A stretch of 64,000 bases of DNA, from the NCBI GenBank assembly GCA_916700875.1, contig CAKAKS010000062.1, positions 11,936,960 to 12,000,959 of the forward strand, read 5' to 3'. Shown here one piece after another: positions 13,294-24,959 of this stretch. The notes under the pieces were generated by a model. It worked only from the letters and a program-made list of their open reading frames with translations. It was not told the origin of the DNA and searched no databases. The position numbers and the translations under genes were made by a program. How positions within the stretch are numbered: the stretch's first letter is position 1; every line of letters starts with the position of its first letter. Source of the DNA: Sebastes aleutianus (Eukaryota > Chordata > Actinopteri > Perciformes > Sebastidae).

Positions 13294-13911
13294 TGATGTT
13301 GCGAGAGTTTCCCCAGTTTGGTGGTTCCCTTCTAGACACTTCCAAGAAGAAAAAGAAGAAAAAGAAAAAGGCATTTTATTAAACCCTTGAGGGGAATTTC
13401 AATTGAAAGCTAGACATTTCGACCAGTTATTCATTAGACCTACTTTGACCTTTTTGAATATTTCCATCACATTACTTTAAGCTATTTTAACTAATCCATT
13501 CATTTTAGCTAACTGTTTTTCCCTACTAGCTTGCACATACTTCAGGTGTTAGAGCTGACTCAATTTGTGGATTTTTTTTTTTTTTTTATGATAATTTCTT
13601 TTTTTTTCAAATTAATCGAGTATTTCAACAATTGTTTCCCGTTTGCAGACATATGACAGTAATTTGCCCAGAATGTCTTTATAAATAAAAATATACCAAC
13701 GACTTGGCAACCCAGCTCTGGAATAAAGCACAATGATGTGTGAGTGGTTTAAATTTGCTTACAAATCTCAGCATCGTACGACAAACACAGTCGGACAGGT
13801 GGTGACACTGCGCTGATGCATTCATATACAACAAATCACCACAACAAGCCTTCTCATAGTTTCAGAACAATAACGGAACCACAGTTTCTCAGATGGTTTT
13901 CAACATGTTGC

Positions 13912-14354
13912 TTAAAGGAATAGTTCAATCCTTTAATTCTGTTTCTTGCCAAAAGTTAGATGAGAAGATTGATACCACTCGTGTGGTAAATTTGAAGCTA
14001 CTACCAGTAGCCAGCTAACTTAGCTTAGCATGAAGAATAGAAACAAGGGGAAAGGGCTTTTTTGTGCTATTAATTTGCACCTATATTTATGAAACAACAA
14101 CACGGAGGCTCCGTAGCCCGAACCAAGACGGCAAACTTTATTACTTCTTTCAACCTTGACGACGGCAGCGCAGACTAGATCAATTCCTTCCGTTCTTACT
14201 TTTCACAATAAAAGCCTTAAACATATAATATTCGCAAGGAAGTATTTTGCATTTTCTTGTCATTTATACGTCATGGCCCCGATGTGTAGTAGCCTTTACT
14301 CTCAATAAGTAAGCGAATAAGCTTATTTCCCAAAGTGTCAAACTTTTCCTTTAA
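13912..14354. mobile_element. TTAA-flanked MITE, AGGAATAGTT ends
   Basis: TTAA at 13912-13915 is followed by AGGAATAGTTCAA. The right end reads TCAAACTTTTCCT followed by TTAA at 14351-14354. The ends are inverted repeats with a few mismatches. The interior includes the AGTTAGATGAGAAGATTGATACC and GCTTAGCTTAGCAT-like text that I recognise as an abundant teleost repeat. There is no coding capacity. Confidence 0.7.
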
Positions 14355-14588
14355 AGGAACAGCGTGTAACATTCAAGGGGATCTATTGGCAGATATGGAA
14401 TATAATGTTAATAAATATGTTTTCTTTAGTGTATAATCACCTGAAAATAAGAATTGTTTTGTTTTCGTTACCTTAGAATGAGCCGTTTATATCTACATAT
14501 GGAGCGGGTGCTCTTCTCGGAGCCGGTCGCCATGTTGGTTGCAACCTCACCACTAAATGCCGCCAGATCTTACACACTGTAACTTCAA
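14353..14588 (-). mobile_element. Small MITE with CAGYGTGTAA-type ends, copy 1
   Basis: Begins AAAGGAACAGCGTGTAAC and ends TTACACACTGTAACTTC, giving short inverted ends. The same family recurs in the opposite orientation at 45501-45992. It abuts the preceding TTAA element and shares its terminal AA. No reading frame of note. Confidence 0.6.
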
Positions 14589-14639
14589 AAGAAAGACATT
14601 CATTAAGCCAAATACTTCAACATTTTTAACAGGTATTTG

Positions 14640-15107
14640 TAACTTCTGTCCTCCATCTTACCCTGAGCTCGAACAATGTCCACAATGATCACGCTTCTTC
14701 CTAGCTTTAGAAAACAACATCAACTTAGTTTTATCTGCCTTCAGTGCAAATTTGACTTGAATGAGCTGACACTGCCAAATATTAAAGGCGGATTGTAGTT
14801 TATGAAGTGCACCTTGGAGAGGAGATCCACAGCTATAACTATGTCTAAAACTGTATACTTTGCATAACAGTGAGTTTAAGTTCCTAAATTATTTATGTAA
14901 AGAGACAACAAAAGTGGGCCAAGAACAAAACTTTGAGGTACTCCTTTAGTAAGCTAGTTTGAACTGTGGCCTTTGACTGTCCTTGACTTCTACTGACTTG
15001 AGTCCTACCTGAGAAATAATTACTAAACTACCCAACTGCTTGTCATTAAATGGACTTTAGGACTATGCAGCTGTTTTTTCTTTTATAGATTTCCTATTTC
15101 TGCAACT
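14640..15107 (-). pseudogene. Decayed LINE reverse-transcriptase fragment (C-terminal part)
   Basis: On the minus strand, 14944 down to 14880 translates as GVPQSFVLGPLLLSLYINN, the conserved reverse-transcriptase block (normally GVPQGSVLGPLLFxxYIND). Upstream, another frame reads NYFSGRTQV, the usual block before it, so a frameshift lies between them. Downstream a degraded YADD region is followed by LQSAFNIW and then KADKTKLMLFSKARKK (about 14742-14694), the typical block after the catalytic motif. The catalytic YADD itself is not intact and stops interrupt the frames. This is a dead non-LTR retrotransposon, probably of the CR1/L2/Jockey type. The clade is inferred from motif wording. Confidence 0.8.
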
Positions 15108-15114
15108 GACAGTC

Positions 15115-15711
15115 CAACCCGATCTCACAGGAAGGCGTATGAATGACGCAACATTACAAGGTCGTTCCGCATGTCATGAGGACGCATTTTAGGCTTCTCC
15201 TGTGTCATCATACGTCACGCAACAAAACTACAGAAACGTCCGCAGTTAGGTTTAGACAACAAAACCACTCACTTTGGTTTAGGCAACAAAACCACTTAGG
15301 TTTAGGAAAAATAAGTACGTAAACTAAGTAAAATATGTACAGAAACAATGTAACATAAAATACGGAAAAGATATGACAAACATTACTACAAAACAGATGA
15401 CAAACGTCACTAACGTAACTTGCAAATCAAAACAGCGGTCTCCAACACCGGTCTCCTGGTTGAAAGCCTTGTGTTTTTTGTACCCATCTACCTCCCGTCC
15501 TGCACGTTATAAGCTGTCTTTCTCATTTTTTATTCTACACCATTACGTAGGTCTGAGCATAGCAAATTTACACGGATGCGTTTACATTGGACTCATTACA
15601 GACTACATGGCGTACAAATGACACGCCAAAAGCAAGAATGGCGTTCTCATTGCCCGCTAAATGCCTTGCGCATTACGTGTCATTCATACGCCTTTGCGTG
15701 CGACCGGGCTG
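15115..15711. mobile_element. MITE with long inverted ends inserted in a LINE remnant
   Basis: The left end reads CAACCCGATC and the right end, reverse-complemented, CAGCCCGGTC. Similarity continues inward for about 36 bases through a shared GGCGTATGAATGAC block. The direct repeat GACAGTC flanks both sides (15108-15114 and 15712-15718), which marks a target-site duplication. The interior has no transposase frame and contains repeated GGTTTAGRCAACAAAACCAC units. It splits a reverse-transcriptase pseudogene. Confidence 0.8.
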
Positions 15712-15718
15712 GACAGTC

Positions 15719-15910
15719 AGCTGGAGAGAGTTTTTATCTCTCCTAAAACACAAGAAATATGAGCTATTTTGGCCAAGATAGTCTGATAAGTGTTGTCATA
15801 AGCTAAACAGAAATCGTGCTAAATTGGAATAGAAGAGGAGACATTATCGCAATCATTTCATTAAAAGAGCCATAAATATTGGTGGCTATGGCTTACATAA
15901 CCCAAAAGTT
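15719..15910 (-). pseudogene. Same LINE reverse transcriptase, upstream part beyond an inserted MITE
   Basis: The minus strand beyond the 15115-15711 insertion reads LAYDNTYQTILAKIAHI, a decayed match to the reverse-transcriptase block usually written KAFDTVDHxILLxKL. Further upstream, a stretch like NIYGSFNEMI resembles the preceding NDIxxAxxxG block. The order and spacing continue the fragment at 14640-15107. The two were one element before the MITE inserted. Confidence 0.6.
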
Positions 15911-15986
15911 ATTATTGCATTGCTGTCTTATGCCTTTTGAGGCTTATCATGTTTTTCCTGTTTTTCCTTTTCAACCGATTGAATTT

Positions 15987-15988
<2 letters not shown>

Positions 15989-16024
<36 letters not shown>
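15989..16024 (+). repeat. (TC)n microsatellite
   Basis: About 18 TC units, 80 bases beyond the LINE remnant. Confidence 0.9.
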
Positions 16025-16027
<3 letters not shown>

Positions 16028-17420
16028 CACTCTGTTGCTCCTACAGCATTTCACAGAACGCCTTCAACTCAGCAGCTTTTTCAAATTTGGGGCTTGCGAC
16101 ACTCAGCCAAAAGCCGCAAATTACCCCCCTCTAGCAGCAGCGAATTAGGAACAATTTTGTGTTAGCTATAAAAAAGAGAGGGAGAGAGAGAGAAGTGAGG
16201 GGAAAATATAGCTTACACCAGGGACCACCAACAGAGGCAACATGGGATGAACGGCTCGTTGGCCGACAGTTTGGGTGGCAGGGCGGTGCTAGAAAGCAGC
16301 CTCAGTGATCTTCAGAGCAATCAATCCTATCATATCACATCTACACAGTATGGCACAACATCCATTACCAAACACAAAGGCCTGAATTAGTGGATTTATG
16401 TTGCTGTTACAGGATGTTTGCAGGCCTATGAATTGGCTTTACAGTTCCCTGAGCACACAGAGACCTGCAGCAATGATAAAAAAGCAGGCCTGTCCTCTGT
16501 GCACCCAGCGTTATTCACTCCGGTGACACCGAAGGGGAAAGGATTCGTATGAGGTGACAATCCGCCGCCTGGAATTTTCATTCTCTTTCGAAGAGGGTGG
16601 GATTTTTGATTTCCCCCCGCTATGCGGTTGGTCCTTAACTCGGAGCATTAATGTAAAAAGGGTCTTTTTCTTGTTTCTTACAAAGCGTGAGGTTTGGCAT
16701 GCCCACTTAATCTGCCTCTATTGAGCCAATCCATGTTTTTCCCATTCTGGCACCCTCCTCTTCTCCCTTTTAAAATCCATTTCCAAGTTGTAATATGCCA
16801 CTGCAGACGTTATTGAGGGGAGAAAACCAAATGTAATGGGGAAGAGAGGTGGAGAGAGAAAGTGCAGACAGAGAGAGAGAGGTAGAGACTGAATGGAGAG
16901 AGAGTTTCCAGCTCTTAACTGGCTGCGTCCCCTGCGCTTCATGGCGATGCCTGGTGTGGAAGGCAGACCACTTTGTCTTCCTCAGAGATCAGTCAGAACC
17001 AGGTTGGGGTTACTGACTCTCATTAGGCCTGCACACCGACCGCCAAGACTTAGACTGTACGACTGTAATGAGAGCCGGCACGTTATAGCCTGACCCCTCT
17101 CTGACACATCTTGGCCCACATGTTAATTGTGCTTCCTGCTCCCCTTTTGATTAACAGGGAGTTTTAAATCTTTGTTTGCATGGTTAATGGCTCTCATTTA
17201 GTGCAATAAGTGGTTTCAGGGCTGCCGTGGGTGACATCACACTCCCGCTAGCTTTGATCTCGGGCCTGTAAAGGGCGAGCTGGCGGTTGCAGGGCCTTGT
17301 ACCTGCAGCGGATACCTCACACGCCGACGCCCATGCATGCCGGGACGCGGTGGTGCACAAAAACCCAGAGAAGGGATGTCGTGGTAACGGCAAGCTCCAT
17401 GGGCAGGATGAGGGCATGAG
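16025..17420. other. Gene-free stretch before the duplicated region
   Basis: Mostly unique sequence with GA-rich patches (16165-16195, 16850-16910). No gene or repeat recognised. Confidence 0.5.
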
Positions 17421-17612
17421 GTCGCCAGCTGGGGAACGGTAGGGCACCATGAAGATTGAAAATAAAGAGCAACATGAGTGCCACCCAGAGAAAAACAGAT
17501 TGGCTTTTCTTTTTTTAAAACAGATGTTATGAAGAGGAGGATCTATCTGCAATAAAAAACTTGAATGCAACTGCGGATTTTCTGAAGATGCCTAATGGAG
17601 CAGTTGCATTTC
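17421..17612 (+). repeat. Direct duplicate X1
   Basis: Begins GTCGCCAGCTGGGGAACGG and ends GGAGCAGTTGCATTTC. It is repeated in the same orientation at 18627-18824 (offset about 1.2 kb) with small differences. The intervening 1 kb is the fam1/left-arm block, so the locus may be a tandem duplication or a repair-associated duplication around an insertion. No coding function is recognised. Confidence 0.8.
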
Positions 17613-17616
17613 ATTT

Positions 17617-18342
17617 TCATTAATTGATTTCCAGTGATAAATATATACTCACATTTGCATAAAGCAAGCATATTTGCCCACTCCCATGTTGATAAGAGTA
17701 TTAGATACTTGATAAATCTCCCTTTAGGGTACATTTTGAACAGATAAAAAATGTACGGTTAATTTGCGATTAATCGCAACCTAAGGAATCCATTGGTACC
17801 AACCATGACATACTAGCTTGTTGTGAAGGAGGCTAAATAATGCTCCAAACTTACGCTAAATTTTGGCGAGGGAAAACGGTCATGGCCATTTTCAAAGGGG
17901 TCCCTTGACCACTGACCTCAAGATATGTGAATGAAAATGATTTCTATGGGTACCCACGAGTCTCCCCTTTACAGACATGCCCACTTTATGATAATCACAA
18001 GCAGTTTGGGGCAAGTCATAGTCAAGTCAGCAAACTGACACAGTTTGCCATGTTATGATTTGAGCATATTTTTTATGCTAAATGCAGTACCTGTGAGGAT
18101 TTCTGTGCAATATTTGTCATTGTTTTGTGTTGTTAATTGATTTCCAATCATAAATATATACATACATTTGCATAAAGCAGCATATTTGTCTACTCCCATG
18201 TTGATAAGAATATTAAATACTTGACAAATCTCCCTTTAAGGTACATTTTGAACAGATAAAAAAGATGCGATTAATTTGCGATTAACTATGGACAATCATG
18301 CGATTAATCGCAATTGGATATTTTAATTGATTGACAGCCCTA
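17617..18342 (-). mobile_element. fam1 copy B, two partial copies head-to-tail
   Basis: 17617-17776 is the terminal third of a minus-oriented fam1 element. It is followed without a gap by a second minus copy (17777-18342) that begins inside the family and ends at the TTGACAGCCCTA terminus. The DR1 block at 17906-17918 is mutated in one half-site (TGACCACTGACCT). The copy forms the outer part of the left arm of the inverted duplication described separately. Confidence 0.75.
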
Positions 18343-18612
18343 ATCGCAATATATTGAATCGTAATCCATGTATCATGATACGTATCGTTTCACTAGATTC
18401 TTGCCAATACACAGCCCTAGTCAATATAGCACCAGAGTCAGTGTTATTTTCATATCACTTTTGGGTTATTTACCCAAACCAAAATATGGTATGGTTACAA
18501 ACTGTTGTAAACTTCTCTAGCTCTCTATAAACTTATGTGTCACTATGTGTTACTGGTTGTTAATAATATGTGTATCCTGTGCAGTTTTGAATGCCATGCA
18601 CATCATTTTTTC
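17780..18612 (+). repeat. Left arm of a large inverted duplication
   Basis: From inside to outside: a 192-base unique-like block (18421-18612), a remnant of a CAGGGCTGTGTATTGG-type repeat (18343-18420), then a fam1 copy (to about 17780). The reverse complement of this order occurs at 19868-20691. The inner block is about 95% identical to its partner by eye. Both arms carry fam1 at the same site in the same host repeat, so the duplication followed that insertion. Confidence 0.75.
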
Positions 18613-18626
18613 AGGGTGCCCTACTG

Positions 18627-18824
18627 GTCGCCAGCTGAGGAACGGTAGGGCACCCTGAAGTTTGAAAATAAAGTGCAACAAGAGTGCCACCCAGAGAAAA
18701 ACAGATTGGCTACTTCACAAGCTTTTTGAGAAAACAGATGTCATGAAGAGGAGGATCTATCTGCAATAAAATCTTGAACGCAACTGTGGATTTTCAGAAG
18801 AGGCCTAATGGAGCGGTGCATTTC
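18627..18824 (+). repeat. Direct duplicate X2
   Basis: Second copy of X1, sharing CGCCAGCTG, GGAACGGTAGGGCACC, GTGCCACCCAGAGAAAAAC and GAAGAGGAGGATCTATCTGC. The downstream context (CTACAGAACTTGGCTG) is single-copy, so this copy may retain the ancestral junction. Confidence 0.8.
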
Positions 18825-19867
18825 CTACAGAACTTGGCTGTCAGAGAGAAGCCACGGTCTCAGGGTAAGGATAGAATATCTAAGAGGTTTAACATAGTTT
18901 GGTTTATTTGGAAATTATTAAGACACAGTGTTCAAGCTTACTCTAAAGTATTTAAAGAAGTCATTTTTGGTTCACTTCTCTTCCATCACTTGCTTTTTAC
19001 TGTTTGCTTTCAGTTGCCGGTGTTTGTTTTTCCTTTCTACCTTTTCATTCCTCCATCCTCTTTTCATCTTGATTTTATTGTCCCCTCTGCCCCCAGCTGC
19101 AGATCTCTCCTCTCTCGCTCTATTTTCTCCCACTCCCTCTGAGCGCGTGGCTGAGGTGTGAGATCATTCTCCTTCTGGGTGGCTTTCCTGCTATATGTCA
19201 CTGTCATCTGTTGGCACTGAGGCTTGAGGGGGGGTCCCCTTTTCCAAAAACACACCGCACTCCGCTTCGCCACCCTGAGCATAATAAATTCTTGGGCACG
19301 AGACTGGAGAGGGGTGCACTAACGGAGCAGCGTGTTTTACTGGGCTTGGCAGGGTAACACATAGGCCGGTGAGAGAGGGAAAGCAGCGAGAGAGGTGGTG
19401 GTGGTGGGGGGTGCAGCAAAAACGAAGGGTGGAAGATTTATAATTGAATAACTCCCCGAAGCAGGGCAGCGGGGATCGGCCCTGCCAGGAAAAGCAAACG
19501 CGAAGGAGCGAGTGAGGCCTGTGGAAATCAGCCATTAAAGTGAGAGGAGAGAAAACCTCAGCTGTGATGTGCCTCGGCAGGAAGGTGCGAGATTTACTAA
19601 TGATAACTGAAAAACCACAACGCCTTCATATTCACCAAACTCTTGATTCTAGAGCTGCACAAATCACCCTCTTGAAATACGAAAGCAAACACAAATCAGT
19701 CTCTGGCAATCAGGTGTTCAGTTACACACTAAAACTCACAATATAGGGTTCACTTTATCCAGCACCAATGGGTTGTGTTACTTTTTGAGTTATTTTCCCA
19801 AATGGTTATAGTTGACCTGGTGTTAAACACAACACGATTTATCTTAAAACTGTCACACATTTATTGT
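18825..19867. other. Spacer between the arms of the inverted duplication
   Basis: Apparently single-copy sequence, pyrimidine-rich at 19010-19140 on the plus strand. A short stretch at 18826-18866 is bordered by acceptor-like TTTCCTACAG and donor-like GGTAAG, but nothing links it to a gene. Confidence 0.5.
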
Positions 19868-20691
19868 TAGTTGTAAAAATGATGTGCATGACATTCAAAA
19901 CTGCACAGGATACACATATTATTAACATTCAGTAACAAATAGTGACACATGAGTTTATAAAGAGCTAGAGAAGTTTACATCATTTTGTAACCATACCATA
20001 TTTTGGTTTGGGTAAATAACCCGAAAGTGATATGAAAATAACACTGACTCTGGTGCTATTCTGACTAGGGCTGTTTATTGGCAAGAATCTGGTGAAACGA
20101 TACGTATCATGATACAGGGGTTACGATTCAAGATATTGTGATTAGGGCTGTCAATCGAATCGCATGATTGTCCATAGTTAACCACGATTAATCGTTAATT
20201 AATCGCACATTTTTTAACTGCTCGAAACGTACCTTAAAGGGAGACTTGTCAAGTATTTAATACTCTTATCAACATGGGAGAGGGCAAATATGTTTGCTTT
20301 ATGCTAATTTATGTATATATGTATTATTGGAAATCAGTTAACAACACAAAACAATGACTACGACTTGCCCAAATCTGCATGTGATTATCAGAAAGTGGAC
20401 ATGTCTGTAAAGGGTAGACTCGTGGGTACCCATAGAACCCATTTTCATTCACGTATCTTGAGGTCAGAGGTCAAGGGACCCCTTTGAAAATTGCCATGAC
20501 TGTTTTTCCTCACCAAAATTTAGTGTAAGTTTGGAGCGTTATTTAGCCTCATTCAAGATAAGTTAGTTTGGCAAGGTTGGTACCGATTGATTCCTTAGGT
20601 TTTCTAGTTTCATATGATGCCAGTATCTTCAATCTAGCTTTAAAACTAAAAGGGTAAAAGGGTTATTATCACGTTAACTTTGACAGCCCTA
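19868..20691 (-). repeat. Right arm of the large inverted duplication
   Basis: Inverted partner of 17780-18612, separated by a spacer of about 1.25 kb. Order from the inside: unique-like block 19868-20065, CTAGGGCTGTTTATTGGCAAG remnant 20066-20142, fam1 copy C. The arms differ by an internal fam1 deletion on this side. Confidence 0.75.
20143..20691 (+). mobile_element. fam1 copy C
   Basis: Begins TAGGGCTGTCAATCG and ends TTTGACAGCCCTA. It carries DR1 AGGTCAGAGGTCA at 20461-20473. About 150 bases of the family's central part are missing after the AACACAAAACAATGAC block. It sits inside another repeat whose sequence continues on both sides, at the same site as copy B in the opposite arm. Confidence 0.8.
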
Positions 20692-22859
20692 ATTTGCGAT
20701 ATATTGCGATTTTTTAAAATCTAATTTTAGGAAATAGTATATAGTATAAAAAACACCACGCAATATGCACAAAATCTGCGTTTTGGCTATTTTTTTATGC
20801 AATCACAACAGAGGGATCTGCATTTGAATTTATCCCAGTCCCTGTAACATCATAGCACTTGTGCAATCTGAGCCACTGTCTGCCACAAATCTTTGCATGT
20901 AAACTATTAATTAAAAATCGACACAGTGTATTTGAGAATCAATGCAGTATCACAAAACATAATATCACGCTACTCAAGTGTATCGATATTACACATATAC
21001 ACACTAAAAAACACCAGGTCAAAATTGACTCAGTATCCATGGTTATAAAACCATCCAAGAGAAGGAGTTATTTGATTCAACAACACAAAAGTCATGTAAA
21101 AATATGTATAGTATATAATAAGTATGTGTATATAAGTATCTACCCATGTGTACCGGGTAAAGTTAAAGGTCTTATTGTTAACATTTTATGTAGATGAATA
21201 TTTAAAAAAAAAAAAGAATGCATCTACAGAGCTTTAAGAAAGGTGCTGAATAAAAGTATGTCTTTTCCTGAAAAAAAATCGTATGATTATGAATTAATGA
21301 TTTAAAAAATGTTGGCGGGTCCAAAATTAATGTTTTGTTTATCTTTATGGAAGATATCTGACGTTTGCTTCCCACTGCTATCAAGGCTTGTGAGTCAATA
21401 GTAATATAATGTTGGTATCACGTGGTATCTCTGGGTCATCAGTTAATATGAAAAAGGATAAATGGCTGAGATTGACAGTAAGTGTCTGGCAACGACTTGT
21501 TGTGAAGTAAATGCAATGTAACGGGGGAGGCAGAATGCGACATCTAGTGGCTGAATGTTATCAATAGCACCTTTAACCCAGCGTTGCAGTCTTTTAGTGT
21601 GTCTACGGTCTAAAAACTCACATAAAAAACAGCAGGCTGTAAGACAAGAAAAATATTTGAAGGGAATGTATCCAAATTAAGCATTTGAAACTCTGTGGAA
21701 CAACACAGACGCATTGTTTTTCCTGTCCTGACTGAACTTGCAGGGGTTATCCCAGAATGCACCGCTCTCCCCACTTGAGTCTTTGCTGTGGAAGCAGAAG
21801 GAGTGAAGGCAGCGAGGCGGGGTGCTCCGTACGAATGAGTTTATCTTGCCTGTTTGGCTTGGCGTTTGGGAGTGGAGAATGAAAGCATGGTACGGCGGTC
21901 AACGTTAGGCATGAATGGAGCTCTCTGGCTGTATCGACTCACTTTTCCCAGTGAAACGAGCATCAGAGGGAAGTTAGGAGTTGTGATAACTCAGAACTGA
22001 TAATCCACGCGGAACTGAGCAGAAACACTGCAGCGGTGTATAACACGCCATGCACCACTGACAGGTCGTCACATAAACGTCAATTCATCATGTGCACTTA
22101 TGTGATGAATCACCTTAATACGACACTGAGTACAGCTCTCTGTGGTGACATATTCAATTACAAACAGGATCCCCTTGTGTGAAATTCTGAGTGACTTTGC
22201 AGATTACTTTTATTAAACTTGGAGATGCCTCACAAAAGACATACTGGAAAAATCATGGCTGAAAACAGGAAAATCTTGCTAAAAAAAGAAGCTTTTACTC
22301 GTAATAGAAGTGAGGATTTAATAAAGCATGTCACACTCAATGACGCACAAAGGGAAAAGGAAAGTAAAGAGACTTTAAGCAGTGTACTGGCAACTTTTAC
22401 CTCCTTCAGGATGGAAAACTGATGTGCAGTCACAGCGACACACACATAAGCCTGGGGTGTCTGACTTGCTTATTTTATCAGGTGCACCGGCTCCTCAAAA
22501 AAAAACAACCCTGACTTCCCCTCCCTGCCTGCAAATCAGTCGCAGTGTTTGCCTGCTTCAGTTTCTCTTCTCTTGGCTCCCCACCAGCAGAACAAGCTCA
22601 TTATAATGACAAAGATTCCTTCATCTGATGCCCTTTAAGAACTATTAACATTGCTATGTCTTACTCATACCGGACTATGGCTTTCAACCATATTAAACTG
22701 CACTAAAGTGACAGGTCCTGTTTATGTGTGTGATTAAACATGATGACTTATTGCATGCTATATGGATCACATACAAGACTTTCCATTGTTACGTCTCTAC
22801 ACTACATCTTCATATTTAGTTGTGACATTCTACACAAGCAAAGCACTGAAACCGAATGA
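20692..22859. other. Gene-free stretch
   Basis: AT-rich at the left, then unique sequence. No domain-bearing frame or repeat terminus was found apart from the tail of the host repeat to about 20750. Confidence 0.5.
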
Positions 22860-22867
22860 AAAAAAAT

Positions 22868-23588
22868 CAGGGCTGTCAAAGTTAACGCGTTAACACAAAT
22901 TCATTTTAATGGCATTGATTTCTTTAACGCATAAACACAGCTTGCGATTTTTAGGTTGTAGCGGGCTCAGTTTTAAAGCTAGAGTGAAGATACTGGCATC
23001 CAATCCGTTGGTACCAACCATGTCATACTAGCTTGTCGAGAAGGAGGTTAAATAACGCTCGAAACTTGGGCTAAATTTTGGCAAGTGAAAACTGGCATGG
23101 CCATTTTCAAAGGGGGCCCTTGACCTCTGACCTCAAGATATGTAAATGAAAATGGGTTCTATTGGTACCCACGAGTCTCCTCTTTACAGACATGTCCACT
23201 TTATGATGATCACATGCAGTTTGGGGCAAGTCATAGTCAAGTCAGCACACTGACACACTGACAGCTGTTGTTGCCTGTTGGGCTGCAGTTTGCCATGTTA
23301 TGATTTAAGCATTTTTTTTATGCTAAATGCAGTACCTGTGAGGGTTTCTGGACAATATTTGTCATTGTTTTGTGTTGTTAATTGATTTCCAATAATAAAT
23401 ATATACATACATTTGTATAAAGCAAGCATATTTGCCCACTCCCATGTTGATAAGAGTAATAAATACTTGACAAATCTCCCTTTAAGGTACATTTTGAACA
23501 GATAGAAAATGTGTGATTAATTTGTGATTAATCATGATTTACTATGGATAATCGTGCGATTAATCAGGATTAAATATTTGAATCGATT
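22868..23588 (-). mobile_element. fam1 copy D, complete hAT-type element with 8-bp target duplication
   Basis: This is the fullest copy (721 bases). It begins CAGGGCTGTCAAAGTTAACG and ends TTGACAGCTCTA. The 8-base repeat AAAAAAAT flanks both sides (22860-22867 and 23589-23596). The low-complexity target makes this less telling than copies F and J. It contains the GGTACC-bearing core and DR1 at 23121-23133, but no transposase frame, so it is non-autonomous. Confidence 0.85.
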
Positions 23589-23596
23589 GACAGCTC

Positions 23597-24875
23597 TAAA
23601 AAAAATACATGTTCAACTGTATGTTTGGTTTTCCAATCAGATAAGTTCTAGAAGTGCTGCGGTGTATGATATGAATCTTATGCAGGATCAGTTTAACCTC
23701 AGCTCTTGCCGCACTGTTTAAGATTAGCAGTACAAATATTAGACATTTGGTTATGACCAAAAAAAAAGAAAGAAAACCTCAAAACAGATTGAATTAGATC
23801 AAAAAATGGGTGCATTTGTAACAAGAAAATCTTCAGAATGGAGCAAAGACAAGAGGAATCAATGAGAAAGTGTGTTCTTCTTTCAGGAGTGGGCAGCTTA
23901 AAGCAGCTCGCCATCAGGTAACAATCTTTTTATTTGTTTCAGCCCCTCACTGGGTGCCAAAGTCTGCTAAAGGACTAAGCGTGCGGTGTGATCCATCAGC
24001 CCCGTCCAAGAGCTTCAGCATGGTAATCCATCTAAAACCAGACTCAGAATAGAATTAAATAAATACTTCCATGCTCTGAAACCTAGAATTATTTAACTAC
24101 TGTCATTCTCGCTGTATAGCAGCACCGTGTCGACTTAAATGAAAAAGAAAGGGAAAAATAAATCAGATAATTTGAATTAGTAGCATGATGGAGGAATGAG
24201 GGGAAAGTTTTAGGACACATTTAGTAAACTACTTATTTATCCTGTGTGTGTCTCCAGGTGGAAAAAGATTAGTTTATTTGTTTTAGGTTTAGATGATAGA
24301 TTATGGTTTGATTTATGCTTTTATAAACAGCTGAACCTTTATACGTCAGCCTATACATGGAAAAATAACCAGTTATAAGTCAGAATGTTTGGATTCATGT
24401 GTACAGTGTTACTTCCAGCGAGTAGGGACAATTTCTAAGCAACAAACATAAACCTTTTTGTATCATTAATAAACTGAAGTGTTGGATTAACTTCTTGAAA
24501 AGAAATTGTTGCGTCTGCTCACAATATAACAGGTATTATATTCATTATTCAAATGAGGAAGTTACCTCTTTAAAATTCATAATTTATTGCTCAAATAGCA
24601 CTTTTTAAAACAGCCGTAATAAGAAACAAAACAAAAACTGAAAACAAAAGTAAACCAACATATTTTCTACTTAAAAAAAATATGTGATTAAAAAAGGCTC
24701 CTTTGTGGGAACATTTGGTTTTGTTTTTTTATGATTTTATGATCGAACAGATGTTATCTTATTTGAAAATGTGTTATACAGATTTTCTCGCGAGGACAGG
24801 CGGACAAGAGTGTGTGTGGCCCTGCAAAATAAGGCAATTATAGGCATGTATATTTTAAGCTTTATATACATGAAC

Positions 24876-24879
<4 letters not shown>
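23597..24879. other. Gene-free, AT-rich flank
   Basis: A-rich unique sequence between fam1 copy D and the foxd 3' flank. Nothing supported. Confidence 0.5.

Positions 24880-24909
<30 letters not shown>
24880..24909 (+). repeat. (CA)n microsatellite downstream of foxd
   Basis: About 15 CA units, 0.9 kb past the foxd stop codon. Confidence 0.9.
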
Positions 24910-24911
<2 letters not shown>

Positions 24912-24959
24912 CTTAAACTTCAGCTACACACAGATGCTTTAGATCAGAAAGACTTATTA

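Larger units (their letters stand above)
12727..13620 (+). repeat. fam3 dispersed repeat, copy 3, hosting satellites
   Basis: The left portion (12727-12870) has the CATCAACACCAGTCATGTTCC and GTTTAGCTCGGTTTGGTC blocks. The right portion (about 13440-13620) has AGGTGTTAGAGCTGACTCAATTTG. The (AAG)n tract and 27-bp minisatellite lie between, so they expanded within or inserted into this copy. Confidence 0.55.

Noticed and set aside
12843..13390. Two overlapping frames of nearly 180 codons with poly-Glu or poly-Arg and 9-residue repeats
   Set aside because: They are produced entirely by the (AAG)n tract and 27-bp minisatellite. There is no independent coding evidence.
18826..18866. Short segment with acceptor-like TTTCCTACAG and donor-like GGTAAG borders
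   Set aside because: A 35-base exon candidate with no neighbouring exons. Such splice-like pairs occur often by chance.
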